DNA of 64,000 nt from contig LR746267.1 in the NCBI GenBank assembly GCA_902729315.2, positions 2,556,886-2,620,885 of the forward strand, written 5' to 3'. Below, one piece after another: positions 11,716 to 24,638 of the stretch (its first letter is position 1; every line of letters begins with the position of its first letter). The position numbers and the translations under genes were made by a program. The notes beneath the pieces were generated by a model. That model saw only the letters and a program-made list of their open reading frames with translations. It ran no database searches and had not been told where the DNA came from. The DNA is from Spirodela intermedia (lineage: Eukaryota > Streptophyta > Magnoliopsida > Alismatales > Araceae).

Positions 11716-13200
11716 TAAAAAAGAGGATCTGCTGGTGAGCCAGCACTTGGCAGCAAACTACTCAAGTAGGTGGACCCAAACCAAGGGAACCACGAGCTGG
11801 TGCTCAATACCCACAGACATGTGTACTCTTCCATGTCACCAAGTGGGGACCCGTGCATGGTCAAGGTATGATCACGTCATACTTGCTTATGTGGGGGCAG
11901 GCCACTTGGTTTAGCCTTCTCCCTATGTGATCCTGCCCATTTTTTTTATATGAAAAGTAAGTCGTAATGATGGGAGCACATATACTTATATTTATGTGAA
12001 ATTTGCAAGAAAAAATGATGTGGGACTAAACTTTTACAGACCGGTGGTCTGGAGACTTTTGATTTGGTGATCGCTAGCCCAAATCATTGGTTCCGTGGGT
12101 ATGGCTTTGGCGAGAGCTGGTCCAGCCAAGCACTAGTTGACTGTTGACCTACTTGTATGCAGGTGACCTAGGTTCCAATCATGTATCTTTCGCAAATTAA
12201 TTTGATAGATTAATGGGCAGATGACGTTATGAGATGGTGGGAAATGACCAAAAAACCCTGAAATTGATTAGAAAATCCAAGAAAATGTGGGAAATGCTCA
12301 AAAAATTGGAAATTGTTTAGAAAAATGCCATGAAAAATTAAGAAAAATTAGGAAAAATCAGAAGTAAACAAATGATGATCTGAAAATCGTGATTTCTTTG
12401 TGGATACTTATCTGATTGATCTCAAATTTGAAATGAAGCTCCGTCACTTATTATGAATGATTTCATATACGAAAAATGCCATTTTTAATAGGAATAAAAA
12501 CCAAGCATGGGAGTCAAAGACTAAAGATGGGAAATAAAGGAAAATGGTTAAATCAAAAAATAAATAAGAGATTTTTGGTTCTAGGAAAGGAGAAAAGAGG
12601 TTCCTTACTTTTCTAGGGGGGAAGAGGGATGGTTTTTGGGGGGCAAGGGGATCCAACAGAGGGAACAAGGCTGGAGAATAAGAGAACGAGGAGGAATATC
12701 AAGGGAATTAGCTAGCTGCAATCAATAGAGTTCTTTACACTTTTAGTTTTAATTATTGTCTCATTTCATTTCTCTTTTTAGTCTTTAGGTGATAGACATT
12801 GATTAGAAATACTTTGTTTTTGAATTTATTTAATTTAAGTACTTATTTATTCTCATTTTATTATGTGATAGACAAGGAAAAAAGAGTTTTAGATTTTATT
12901 CGTAGTGTTCATCATTACAAATTAATTAAAATTATGATTTTGATTACATATAATCTCTTTTCTCATCTTTAAGTGACAAAATAGGAAATGGAAAGATTTT
13001 TATTTGAGGTTATAAGATTTAATTTATATTTTATCTTTCAATTAGAAACTTTCTTCATTCTAAAGGACTTTGTTGTGTGACGAACAATATAGTCTGGTTA
13101 TAATTTTAGAATTTATTTTGGATCATGAATTCAATTATTTTAGTTTACCTTGATTGACAACCAAGGTATTTCTACATCCCATTTATTTAATTTTATGTTA
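11716..13200. other. LTR-like and AT-rich debris, no gene
   Basis: Positions 12017-12032 hold GATGTGGGACTAAAC, also present at 54132-54146 in the Athila-like LTR and common downstream of the TATA box in plant LTRs. The region 12250-12370 is a run of GAAAA-rich imperfect repeats. Nothing coding was recognised. Confidence 0.45.
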
Positions 13201-14560
13201 GATTTTAGTTTTTGTACACAAAAAAAATAGAATGTGTTCCCTTAAGAAAGTAGGAGGGGATACATGTCCTTATATAGAGAGAAGGAAGAAGATGAAGGGA
13301 TAAGAGACATGGGAAGGCTAAGAGACATAAAGAGGTAAGGAAGATGAAGGACCAAGAGATACGGAAAGGCCAAGAGGCTTATAGTGGGCCTTCGTACTTA
13401 CATTCTCCCTCAAGGTGGAGCATAGATGTCAACTAAGCTCAACTTACACGAGAACGTATCATATGACGCAACCCACAATCCTTTGGTGAAGATATCTACA
13501 AGTTGCTTTGAAGATGCCATGTGTGGAGTGTAGATAAGCCTGTCCAAAAGACGATGGCAGATGACGTGGCATGTAATCTCGATATGCATGATGTGCAATC
13601 TCGATATTCAACCTCTACATTAGAAGAACAAGGGACCCGCTACTTGTGACTAGACCACATCACAAGGTTTCCTCCAACATAGATACAATAAGCTGTTGTA
13701 GACTTCTAATTTGCACGATCGCCAACTAGATTAGAATCTGAGTAGCTGACCAAGCAAAGATATTTATGGCAGTGGAAAGCAATCCCTCATCTAGGAGCAT
13801 ATGTGAGATAGGTGAGAAGTCTGAGGGCAGCCTCCCAATGATTGTATTAAGGTTCATGCATAGCTTGACTGAGAAGATTCACTATATAGACGATGTCTGG
13901 TCATGTGATAGTGAGGTAAATGAGCTTTCCAATCAGAAATCAATATAGGTGAGGATCGATGAGGAGAAGTGAGGTCGGGTCCTAAAAATTTTGTCGACTC
14001 TCAATCAGATATGCATGTAGCTTGCATCCTAGTAGTCCCATCTCCTACAAAAGATTAAATACATACTTGCATTGATTGAGGACAATCTCTCCTAGACGAC
14101 AAGCAAACTCTATGCATAAGAAATACTTGGGAGTCCCCAAGTCTCGGAGATTTAGATGTTCCCGAAAAAATATCTTGATATTCTGAATGCCGACCATATC
14201 ACTCCCCATGATAATCATATCGTCCACATAGACGGCGAGAATAATGCACCTGTTTGCGGTGGTCTTGTGAAAAGCTATAAGCTCCACTTCACATGTTGAG
14301 AAACCACACGATCGAATGAGGGTGCTGAATTTGATGAACTAAGCTCGAAGACTCTGTTTGAGACCATAGATGGCTTTGCGAAGACAACACACTTTGGCTG
14401 ATTCTGCCTCAATCATGTAGCTAGGAGGCTGCTCCATATAGACCTCTTTATTGAGATTGCCATAGAGAAAGGCATCAAAGATATCTAGCTAGTATAGAGG
14501 CTAGTAGAGGATCACAATTGAGTTTTGGAACTCTAATTGGTTGCAATTCTCTTGTTCAAC
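13200..14560 (-). mobile_element. Ty1/copia remnant with 3' LTR start
   Basis: A minus-strand copia 3' half. It contains YGLKQ (about 14350), an RT block with an intact YVDDM box (14045-14287), the RNase H text KSTTAYCIYVGGNLVMWSS (about 13645-13705) and the pol C-terminal end QLVDIFTKGL...VDIYAPP (13410-13520). Immediately after comes a polypurine tract (TTGAGGGAGAA), and the LTR begins TGTAAG at 13402. A TATA box (CTATATAAGG) lies at about 13268-13278. Stops and shifts break the frame; the rest of pol and the 5' LTR are missing. Confidence 0.88.
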
Positions 14561-14599
14561 ATACAACATGATACTTGCATATATTATCATGATCAATGT

Positions 14600-17110
14600 G
14601 ATATTCTAATGATATATTCAACATTCTTTTTTTTTACAGAAATCCCTTCATAGTCTCTCAACTAATTTCTCAAATCTCTTTGAACTAGTGACAATGAGGA
14701 AGTTTGAACTTAACTGGTTGAGAAGGATGATCAATGTCTACCATCATTGAAGCTCAAGTTAAATTTTATTTCCACATAATGTGCCATTTTTTGACTCTAT
14801 TTTGAGTAAAACATCACTAACATATAGTGGATTTATAATATCATTTTTTCATGATGATTTTATTTATCTTGTTGAACAAATATGAGGATATTTCTAACTT
14901 TTTCAATAGTTTTTGCCTCTTATAGAACCTAAAATAACCTTTTGTATAAGTAGACTTCATTCTCATCATGATTGTTATTGAGTATGACTTTGGTATGATC
15001 AATCAATCATCTAATTATATGATATTTGGACTTTTATCTTTTCAGATATCTCATTTGTCAAAGTGGGACTATCTAGAAGATGAATACTCATGTGCTCTCT
15101 TTGATCTAGCCAAGTCTGTCCAAGATACTTCAATTTTACTCCCAATTAGAGGGATTGTGAACATACGCCTTTCATTTTTCCTATTAATGCCTATCTAGAT
15201 ATGGATAGAAAACACTATTGATTCATGAATAGCTGGTTGATCCAAAATGAATCATTCTTTTTCTCTCTCTCTACATTAGCACTTATAGATCATTCTCATA
15301 CAGATAACAACATATGTCTTGTTACTTTTTATATCTATAGAGACATTTGTCTAGTTAGCTAACAGCTTTTATTTATTTTTAAGAACATCAATTTTATTTT
15401 ATTTTTTAACTATAGTCCTTCTAGATTAAGAGGTGTGCTCATGCTATGAGGGATCATACTCATGACACTATCATTGTCAAACTCATACTCGAGCTCTTAG
15501 ACTAAAGTGTTCATTGATGGATGGTCACAACTAACTCTTAGAAATGTTCAATGCCTTGGTCATTAACATATGATGAACTTGATTAAGAGGTTAGATATGT
15601 TGTCATGATACAACTAAATTTATGCAAATAATATTTATAAAACCTCACTCTTTAGTTTAGGATAGGTAAGGTTTAATCTTTAGAGAGTGTGGGTAATGAG
15701 AGTAAGAATTTTACTTCTTTTATTTTTTATATATATAGATATACTTGAGATTGTGAAAGGTGGAATTAAATCTAAAAAGAGTGAAGACAAGAGAAATAAA
15801 AAGTGTGGCAAGGGAAAGAAAATGTATCTAACACAATAGAATGATAGAATAAATGATAAAATTAGTTCAAACTAAGAGTTAATCTAACTATGGAGAAGAT
15901 TACAAGGACCTCATTTTGTGCTAGTCCTAGGCCAAGTGGTGTTTGATTCACGATGATCTTGATGCATTCTAAGTAGTCTCTTTTCTACAACAATCTTGAG
16001 CATGAAAATATCATTTCTTAAGCCTTGATTTTCCTTATTTTTTCTTCGACTAGTTACTACTAGAAAGAGAACTAAAAAGGGCCCTCCAAGAGGAGGACGA
16101 AATACCTTAAACATCTAGAGAATTAGGCCTTTCTAATAGATAATTATGATTAATAACCGACTCTCTTGGTAGATGACTCAGATTCTCCCATGAGAGCGAC
16201 ATTCTAATCCTTCTCTTAATCTCATCTTAATGTGTCCTGAGATCGGCGGCCTAGATCTTATCTCTTGATAGCCTTTTTAAGTCCAAATGAGTTAAGCCAA
16301 AGTGACACACTCTCATAGGCCCATAAACATATTAGGTCAGCCCTCTCTATAAGACTTGAGTTTTTTCTTGCGCTGAAGACTTAGGCTTCTTCTATTACTT
16401 TCAACTCATAATAAGAGCTCACCTAAGTTCTTGTAATCAAATAATTATCAATAAAATATAAGATAATCACCACTTGATTTCATAAAAGTCAAGTGGGGTT
16501 AATCTCATAATATAAGTAAAATAAATAAAATAATATACATTAAGACTTAAATGATAAAATATTATGAATGTCATAATGAGTCGATAACACATGTATAATT
16601 ATATTCTCTACCCATTAATTAACACCTATATATAAGATATTAATGTATAGATGCAACTACTAATTTATAATTATCAACATATTAGTCGAAATGTATTTTT
16701 TTGTCTTTTATATATATTTGTTAGGTCATAAGAGGTTTATGTTATAAGTTAGGCCATAATTGTTAACACTATTATCTATTGAATAATTTTAAGTAAAGTA
16801 TTATCATACAAGTAAACTCTTTACTTCATCTTTCATCATGCTAATTAATTTACTACATCCATTGAAGAATTTTAATTATGTTGCCATCCACAATTCAATC
16901 AATGTATCAAATTAATTAGCACAATAAAAGATGAATTAAACTCCGCATTGTATTGTACGAATAATTTGGTCTTGTAATCTACCCCCGAGTTATTCATTTA
17001 TGTTTGAATTAAGAGGCCATTATTTTTTAAAAAAATTTCCCTCTTCCTTGAGGGAAGTCAGAAGTGCATCTCCCACATATTTTTAGTTACCATGGTACTT
17101 ACTCCTACTT
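14600..17110. other. AT-rich region, no gene seen
   Basis: Very AT-rich, with stops throughout all six frames. The open frames at 14968-15198 (+) and 15911-16114 (-) show no known family and no coding-like composition. Confidence 0.5.
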
Positions 17111-17129
17111 CACATCAAATTTTTAATCA

Positions 17130-17350
17130 CTTTAATGCAGATGAAAGTTGTTGCATACACATTTGAGCAGGCATCTTGTCTTTGCGACCGGGCTATCTTC
17201 AAGGTGAACATAAAGAATGTTACATCTTATCTGAAGGCATACAGCCAAAGCAAAACAACATAATCGTGTGAACTCAGGCTCCCGGATGAAACGAATGTGA
17301 AAGATTACCGATTTTGACATGATTGTTTTCCTCATGGCTTTACAAAATAG
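17130..17350 (+). other. short coding-like stretch, unidentified
   Basis: After a good acceptor (TTTAATGCAG) there is an open stretch from an ATG at 17140 for about 38 codons. It then has one in-frame stop and about 17 more open codons, with locally balanced base use unlike the AT-rich flanks. I do not recognise it; it may be an exon of a decayed gene. Confidence 0.25.
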
Positions 17351-17462
17351 CTATTAGTGAGTTAATGTTTCTTTAGTTCCGTCCATAGCTCTTGCTGATT
17401 TATGATTAAAGGAGCCAAAACATTGCAGGCATCCACAGATCAATCAAATAGGATTCTTAAGA

Positions 17463-17470
17463 AAGAGAGA

Positions 17471-17502
<32 letters not shown>

Positions 17503-17513
17503 AAGAGAGAGAG
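17463..17513. repeat. (GA)n microsatellite
   Basis: About 50 bases of GA repeat with a few interruptions. Confidence 0.95.
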
Positions 17514-17577
17514 TGACATGAGCATGAGTAGCTTAGTACTCCTGTTCTTGTGGAGCTGGGAGAGAATGACGGCCATC

Positions 17578-17760
17578 TCAGCGGGAGGCACCGATGTGGC
17601 CCTCTTTCAGTGTAATCCTGGCTGCCGTGTGGCCCTCATTGTCTTGGTTGTCAAATTTGACGTCTTCGCCGCCAAAGAATATTTCAACGTCCCGGGCCAA
17701 TAGTTGTTCTCCGCCCCCAATAGGTACGTTTTGTCTGGGCTCCCCGCTCCGCCCTCGCAC
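17578..17760 (-). pseudogene. possible ankyrin-repeat fragment
   Basis: The minus-strand frame contains GEDVKFDNQDNEGHTAA followed by RITLKEGHI. Its spacing and residues resemble one ankyrin repeat (GADVNxxDxxGxTALHxAxxxGH). Only one repeat is seen and no host gene around it, so this rests on a single motif and may be chance. Confidence 0.25.
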
Positions 17761-17925
17761 TCCTTAACATAAATGTTTCGTAAAGTCGGTATGCAGGTTT
17801 ATCCCACTGCCTAGTTTCAGCATATTAGAACAGAGACAATAGAATGAATAAAAAGGGTTCTGTACCATGAACTTTGTACCGCGCATATCACGTAGATAAA
17901 TCCCAGAAAGTAAAACAAGTAAGTG

Positions 17926-17945
17926 TTCCCCCCCCCCACCCCCCT
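17926..17945. repeat. C-rich tract
   Basis: Ten Cs, an A and six Cs in a row. The minus strand is G-rich enough for a quadruplex. Confidence 0.8.
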
Positions 17946-17999
17946 AGACAATAAAATATTTTAACATGAGGAGGATCCGCGAGGTCATAAGTTCTCTCT

Positions 18000-18645
18000 T
18001 GCGTTATCTATAGATAAGAACGAATCGGATCGGTGCCACCGGGCCACCCACAGAGAAGTCCGGGACCTTGGCGCAGTCTCCGCCACCGCCTCGTATTCTT
18101 AGGACTTTGAACCTCGGCAGAACCTGAACGTGGTCATCACCGCCCGAGTGATCCCCGAGGCCGTCACGGACTTCTCCGGTTGGGTTCCTTCCCGTAGACT
18201 AGAAGCGGCTCCCGAGACCTCTCTCTCTTTCTCTCTCTAATCACATAGAAGCCTGCTGGAGTGGGTAGTTGTATTCCCTGGGATTTTCGACCTGGACCCA
18301 GCTCATAAGCCATATTTACAGTGAGTCATCATGGTCATTGGAGGGAGATATATAGCGTGACCTCTCGCTCAAGATCTCTCTCTCTCACTGGCGTCGGGTC
18401 CATATCATCGTTGACAGGCGGCAGTAGTGGTCTGAGAACTGCTCGAAGCCGGGGGAGCACCAGTCGGGCTCGCAAGAGGCTTGGTTGTCACGCTCTGCTT
18501 GCCATACAGCAATACGAGAACCATCTCGTACTTGGCGCAGGTGTACTGGCATCTGGTTATGGGCGACCTCGTCTGCTTCCTCCACTTCCTCATCCACGGC
18601 ACCCTGGCCGGGGAGGGGGGCCTGAAACCCGAGCTCATTTCTGGG
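18000..18645. other. GC-rich island with coding-like frames, unidentified
   Basis: Sharply more GC-rich than the DNA on both sides. One plus frame (18133-18200) reads DFEPRQNLNVVITARVIPEA with a stop just before it. Another (18433-18640) reads LARGLVVTLCLPYSNTRTIS and on to CFLHFLIHG. Minus frames are open too. It ends in a (CT)n tract at 18646-18673. It could be the rest of a gene, but I recognise no family and cannot choose a strand. Confidence 0.3.

Positions 18646-18673
<28 letters not shown>
18646..18673. repeat. (CT)n microsatellite
   Basis: About 28 bases of CT repeat ending the GC-rich island. Confidence 0.93.
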
Positions 18674-18676
<3 letters not shown>

Positions 18677-18699
18677 ACGGAACCTCACATCGATAAATA

Positions 18700-21600
18700 T
18701 CTAATGTATGAGGTGAGAGGTGTGATAAATCTCTATTTTTAGAGTATGACCATCAATTTGTGAGAATAAATTATTGACTTGATGCTTCTTGAAATTGCAG
18801 ACTTGATGGCTTCTTAAAATTGCCAACTTGATTTGTACGAGATGGTAGTTTTTTTTGTTTACAAAGATTCGGCCCCAATTCAAAAAGTGACCTACCCAAA
18901 TGATATTTGATATTCAGGCTGTCAATTTATGCCACAAGATGTTGCGTTGTCAAAGCCTAAACTTTCTCATAGAAGATTTTGAGAATAGCATGCCTATCAT
19001 TGAGGCCAATTATCTCTATTTTTCAATGACTTGGTAATGAATGTAATGAATGACCCTAGACCTAAATTAATTAATCATCAGCCAATCTTAACATGAAGAA
19101 AGTTGAACGTCTGATTGCTCCAAACTGTTGTAATTAAGGAGTGTCAAAAATAAAATTTATAATATTTGGATGTCTTCTTAATGATACTAATTAGTATAGC
19201 TTGAATATTTGAGTCAAACCATAAGGAGTTGTCTAAATTAAGGAGAGATTTAAGTTTTAATCATGATTGAATTTTTGATGAAGAAGAGAGTTGACTTAGG
19301 CACATTAAGGAGGGAATAGATGAATCTTCTTTCGAAGATTTTTCAATCACCAAAAGAAGAAAATCAAGTGAGAAACAAATGGTGAAATGTGAGATAATTC
19401 TAAATAAAAATTCTAATCTTGCAATGTCACATAAGAGATTAATAGAAAGATTAAAAGAGACTAATCTACTCCGAAACTACTTCTTAATCTTTCTTTTATC
19501 CCTCTCTACTTTCAATCAATACTCAACTTTGATGAAGCAAAGGGCAAAACATTATTGAAGGAAAAGGATCTAAAGCATCCTAAATTTGCCCTACCTTGTT
19601 CACTCTTGAAAATGTGATCAATCTTTACAAATCAAGAGATCTATATACATCAAGAAAAGCAAGAGAAGGATAGAAGGGTTGGAGTTTTTACTAGGATCAA
19701 CCTAGTGTCAATCTAGGGATCAAATAATCGAATCCCTTCTTACTCTTCAACTCGATCAACTCTTTCTCATCAAGAGGGTCTCAAGAAGAGAATGTAATAA
19801 GAAAATAAATACAATACATAATGAAAGAACCAAATACATAAAGGTGCCTTCTATATGCCATTGGAGTACTCAAACAGATCCCTTTATGGAGTTCCTAGAT
19901 TAGCTCAAGGAGTAATGTTTGTAGAGATCTCTTCTCCATCTTGGGTGCCCCATTCCTCTGAATGGAATGACCTTCTCTCTCCTCTATGTGGTTTTTTATT
20001 CTCCCCTTGGTCTTGCCCATTCTCAACCTTTGGATCATGGGCAAGAGTGCACAGCCCTTGGATTAGAATTCTCTCTCCAAGGGCAGCCCAAGTAAGGTGG
20101 GCAATGCCTAGGGTATCCTCTCACCTTCCCTCACCCTAGGACCTATCTCAGCCCTTGGATTGGGCTGATTGAAGGGCTGAGATAGTCCCAAGGGTTATCA
20201 AATGAGGGAGAAGGGCATGGCTGATCAAATGGTGCCTAAGTGGCTGTTTCCTTAATTTCAGGGGAGGAAAAATGACTCCTTGTTGGACCTCCTCCTTAAT
20301 TAATGAGAGTTGTCCAGCTGGCCCATGGGCCTGATATGACCAGAAACATAATATTAAAATAAAGCCCATTACACTTAACCAGATAAATTTAATAAATTAG
20401 GCATAAGAGAGAAATCAACATGGTAAATCTAAACTCATTTATACATGAGTTGAGTTAGGGCTTAAGAGATGTATAATAAATCATAAAAATCAGATGTATT
20501 ATGTTTTATAATTTAAATATTCATGAGCCAAAAAAATGATATTAATTCGGATTTAATAGAAATTTTTAAAAAATAGAAAACATTTAAAATATTCATTTAA
20601 ACTTGAAATTCTTAGAATACTCAGAAAAATCCGAAAAATATCTAAAAAATTATGAAAAATACTTTGATCATATTAAATCATTATAAAATATTTAAATGAA
20701 GAATTATAAATTTAGATATCAAATGAAAAAAAAATTAGAATTATTATTCAAATGAAACATATAAATATATATACACATTATAGAAAAATGAAAAATTCAC
20801 AAAATTAGACATGTATTTAGAATATTGATCATAAATTATGCTTCATCTATTTTATGTATAATTAAATGTCAATTTTTTTCAAGTTAAATACTAATTGTCT
20901 GAATTATGTCATACTTACATGCAGAATTTGCATATTATCAACGTTGTAGTTTAGTAGGTCTTTCTTTTATTAGCTTCTATTAAAAATGTTAGAACTCTAG
21001 AAATTAAATTTAGTGTGAATAAAATCAAGAAGTTTCGTACTAACTTGTGCTGTTTAATTTATGAGTTTTACTGCAAGAAAAACAAGTTTCTTGGATTCAA
21101 GAAATAGCCTACATTATGATACCCTCCTTAAGATAAAATTATTGAAAATCTTTTACTAAATTGTACATAAAGTAGGATACCGACACTTAGCATTATTCTT
21201 CCCTCTTATAAAATAGAAGTCATATATAGATGTTATGAGATTTTTTTGTACAAATATAAAGTATATAAAAATATTATTTACTTTGACTTGATGATTTCGT
21301 AGTCTTAAGATGATAAATGGATAAAGTAAAGCTACTGAGGGTTATCATAGTTATTTTGAAGATGATCACCATGTATGGGTCTATTTTAGTCATTAGTTTT
21401 AAGTATGTGATTTGAATAGAAGATTAATACGAATATCATAAATATTTCTAATTAAGTTTTATAAATAAGTATGTGATTTAAAACTTTGAGTAGTATCTTG
21501 AATACTCTTGTATTTTTTCCTGATTTATTTCAGTTTAAAAGATCAGAAAATAAATTTTTTTAGCTTAGCCTTAATTTAAGGGGAAGTTTTTGATTATTTG

Positions 21601-21925
21601 GCATGATGTGAAGGAAATAACTGATATAATTATAGGGGTTTAACAAGAAGCCATGTAAGGTCAAAAATTTAGAACAATAGATATAGATATTTTGAATCCA
21701 GGTTAAAAGGATCTCGAAACCCATTTAAATGTGGAAAATAGATCCCTATTAAAATAAATCCAATACCAAAACATAACAATGGAACAAGTGCCATATATGT
21801 AGTTGCAGTAGCGACATGTGCCACCACCATCTGCTGACTTGAACCCTCAACTATAGTTTGCACAAAATGACAAGGTTTTCTAACGATGATCGAGAGGATG
21901 GAAGTGATAGGCAACAATGATCCAA
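18700..21925. other. AT-rich region without recognisable genes
   Basis: Low-complexity AT-rich DNA. At 20143-20185 there is a perfect 14-bp inverted repeat (CTATCTCAGCCCTT) with a 15-base loop. Open frames at 19855-20139 (+), 20148-20369 (-) and 21669-21917 (-) show no family features. Confidence 0.45.
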
Positions 21926-21929
21926 GTGA

Positions 21930-22240
21930 ACAACATGATGGAAATTAAGGATTTAATGTTGAGAAAAATAGAGAATGATAAAAATGAAATGAGATGGATT
22001 GAAGTCATAATTTGAACCCATAAAGGCACGAGAAAAAGGTTGGCCTTTTAGATCATCTTAGAGTAGTCATCTAATGACTTACTTAAGAGAGATAGAATGC
22101 TCTAAGAGTAACTCTCAATGTGTAACCGAAGGACCATAACCCCTTATTTATGGACAAGAGGTGGTTTGCCTCTTAGTGTCTTTTTCTAAGTTTTCTCATC
22201 ATAAAATTAGAATAAGACCTATCTCTACACATTTATATTT
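21930..22240 (-). repeat. dispersed LTR-like repeat, copy 2
   Basis: Diverged direct copy of 11420-11715. The block over the TATA box is changed here (CCATAAATAAGG read on the minus strand). Confidence 0.6.
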
Positions 22241-22249
22241 ATGTCCATA

Positions 22250-23990
22250 CTTACAAAAGAGGCCGTAATCTCAAATACTTCAATTTCAATGAATCACTTT
22301 AGTTGAGATTAACTCTATGATAGACTCATAATATATAATTCACACACATGATATAAGGTCAGTCGTCAATGTCTTCAGCATGTTTTAACAATTAAACAAC
22401 CACTATGAAACCTTTAATCTTATTAATTTTTTATTCAAAAATAGAAAAATATTTGTTATTCATGGAACGTCAAGAACATGAATATATCGAGATTTGACTA
22501 TAAAAATTAATTGAAAATAAGTTAGACATGATCTTAGCTTAATCTCAAACAAGTTTTGGAGGATTTAGTAGAAGAATGAAGATCATTTATCAAGTTTTGA
22601 ATTAAGTCTATTAATTTTTATCAAAACATATATGAAATAGAAATAACTTGTTGTAAAATATAAATAAATGTACAAAATTGTTGCTTAAGTTGTCTGTCGC
22701 ATCATGCCGGAAGTCACAGAAGTATTGTCTAGAAATGTTGTACCACTTGTTAGAGCGATCTACTAAAAAGAGGAGTCAACCACACTGTCACCATCATCTA
22801 TTGGGAGAAGGGAATAGCTAACCATTCGTCAAAGGCTTTATTAAAGTTAGGGGAGGAAGGAACGAGCTCCCCAATCACCAGAAAGAAGAAATGGATTGCT
22901 GTATTTGTGATTGTCATAAGGATTTTAAAGATAATTATTAATATATATTTTACCAAATAATAATTAATATTTATTTTTATATCTTTGATGCTGATATGTG
23001 CAAGAACTTATGTTCTTGATATCAGGACACTTTGCGAGCAGCTAGATCAGATGTGCTTGGTCATGTGATGCACTAGGCGACGCTAAATTAACCCGCCACA
23101 AATTATTGTGGACTAAGAACTTAAGTCTCTAGTATTATGGTGCTTCGCTTGCCGTCAGATCATCGTTTATGGTCACATGTGTGCTGAGCGGTGTCAAATA
23201 CACAAACTACTGATGGATTGTTTTATACTTTAGGTATCGTGGCAGTTGTCTTGCCGTAGGATCTGCTTTATCTAGTAATGTGGGTCGTTGAGCATTGTTA
23301 GATCACATTGTACTCTAGACCGTTGCCTTAAAACAAACGAGAATGTTTACGACACGTGTCGACCCTCGCATGCACACATGTGTACAACACTCCTTGCTCC
23401 ATGACCAGTTGGTCACCAAGACATGGTAGGAGAGTAATGCACACATGCACAAAGTGAGTCCTACGCCACGAGCTCAACTCATGCCCCCCCCTATTCTAGG
23501 TCTACCCACTTGAGTGTAGTGCCCCTCCAAGTCAACTATTGAGTGCTAGCTTGCTAACACATAAAAAATAAAATAATAAAACTAATTAAAACATAAAAAT
23601 CTAGCTTTAACATGATCCTAGAAAATAGGAGAGAAATAGTTGAAACTTTCCTACAAGGAGGATTCTGTTACAATGTCCATTAAGCAATAACTAACTCCCT
23701 AGACCGACTATGGTATCTTTTTACATAAATAAAAAGTGTGGATTGAGATTCAACCAAATCAAAAGTGTGTTGAGTCTCTTATCAAGTCATTTTGAGGTGA
23801 ATTTAAGCCGAATAGAGTCTTCACGCCTCCTAACCCTTTGATTCACTTCAATTGGGCTAAGACTACACTTGTACTCTATAGTTTAGCATGAAATCATGAA
23901 CCTTTTGGCTCTCTAGATGCAGATCATGCTAGTTTCTTCAATCTGGATCAAAAACATTCTAGCTGACATTTGACGACAATTTCTAGGTTA
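22250..23990. other. no gene; weak LTR-like similarity
   Basis: Positions 23340-23560 on the minus strand weakly resemble 11720-11880 on the plus strand (shared ACTCAAGTnGGTnGACC and a following CCATGT block). The rest shows nothing. Confidence 0.35.
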
Positions 23991-23994
23991 CGTC

Positions 23995-24638
23995 ATTCAA
24001 AAATTGAAATAGAATGAGACCAGAAAATAGAAAAAAGAAGCAATAGAAAAAAATAGAAGAAGGATTAAAATAGGAAGAACTAAATAAAATGAGGAACATA
24101 AGAAAACCATAAGCTAAGAATGGAAGGAGAATGGAAAAGTACAAAGTGCTAGAAATAGAAGGGGGATCAAAAAGCAAGTGCTAAAAATAGAACCTTGCAA
24201 AGAAAGAAGAGGGAGGAAAAAAGGCAGTGTGAAAATTAGAGCGAGGATAAAAAAGCAAGAGCTACAAATCAAAGCTGCTGAAAATATCAAGACTCAAAAA
24301 TAAAAAGGATTAAGAGAAGAACATGAGCTAAAAATAGAATAGGGTAGCAGATAGGAGGATAAAAATAGAAACTAGTAAAAATAGAAATTACAAAAAACTC
24401 CTAATTTAGCTATTTTTATTTTTAGCACTTGCTATGTTTGACCCCTTTTTATTTTCAGCCCTTGCTATTTTTTACCCTTTCTATTTTTAGTTCTTGTTGT
24501 TTTGTATCTCTATCTATTTTCAACCCTTGTGAACTTTTTACAATTTTCTTATATTTATCCGCTTTCTATTTTAACCTCTTGTTGTTTCTTTCTACATCTT
24601 TCTATTTTTAGTACTTTCTTCTTTTATACCATTTCATG
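23995..24638. repeat. degenerate foldback array
   Basis: From 23995 to about 24395 the plus strand is purine-rich, with many variants of GCTAAAAATAGAA spaced about 30-45 bases apart. From about 24405 to 24625 the same word appears reverse-complemented (CTATTTTTAGC, CTATTTTTAG). The two halves form a long imperfect palindrome ending next to an LTR start at 24639. Confidence 0.7.
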
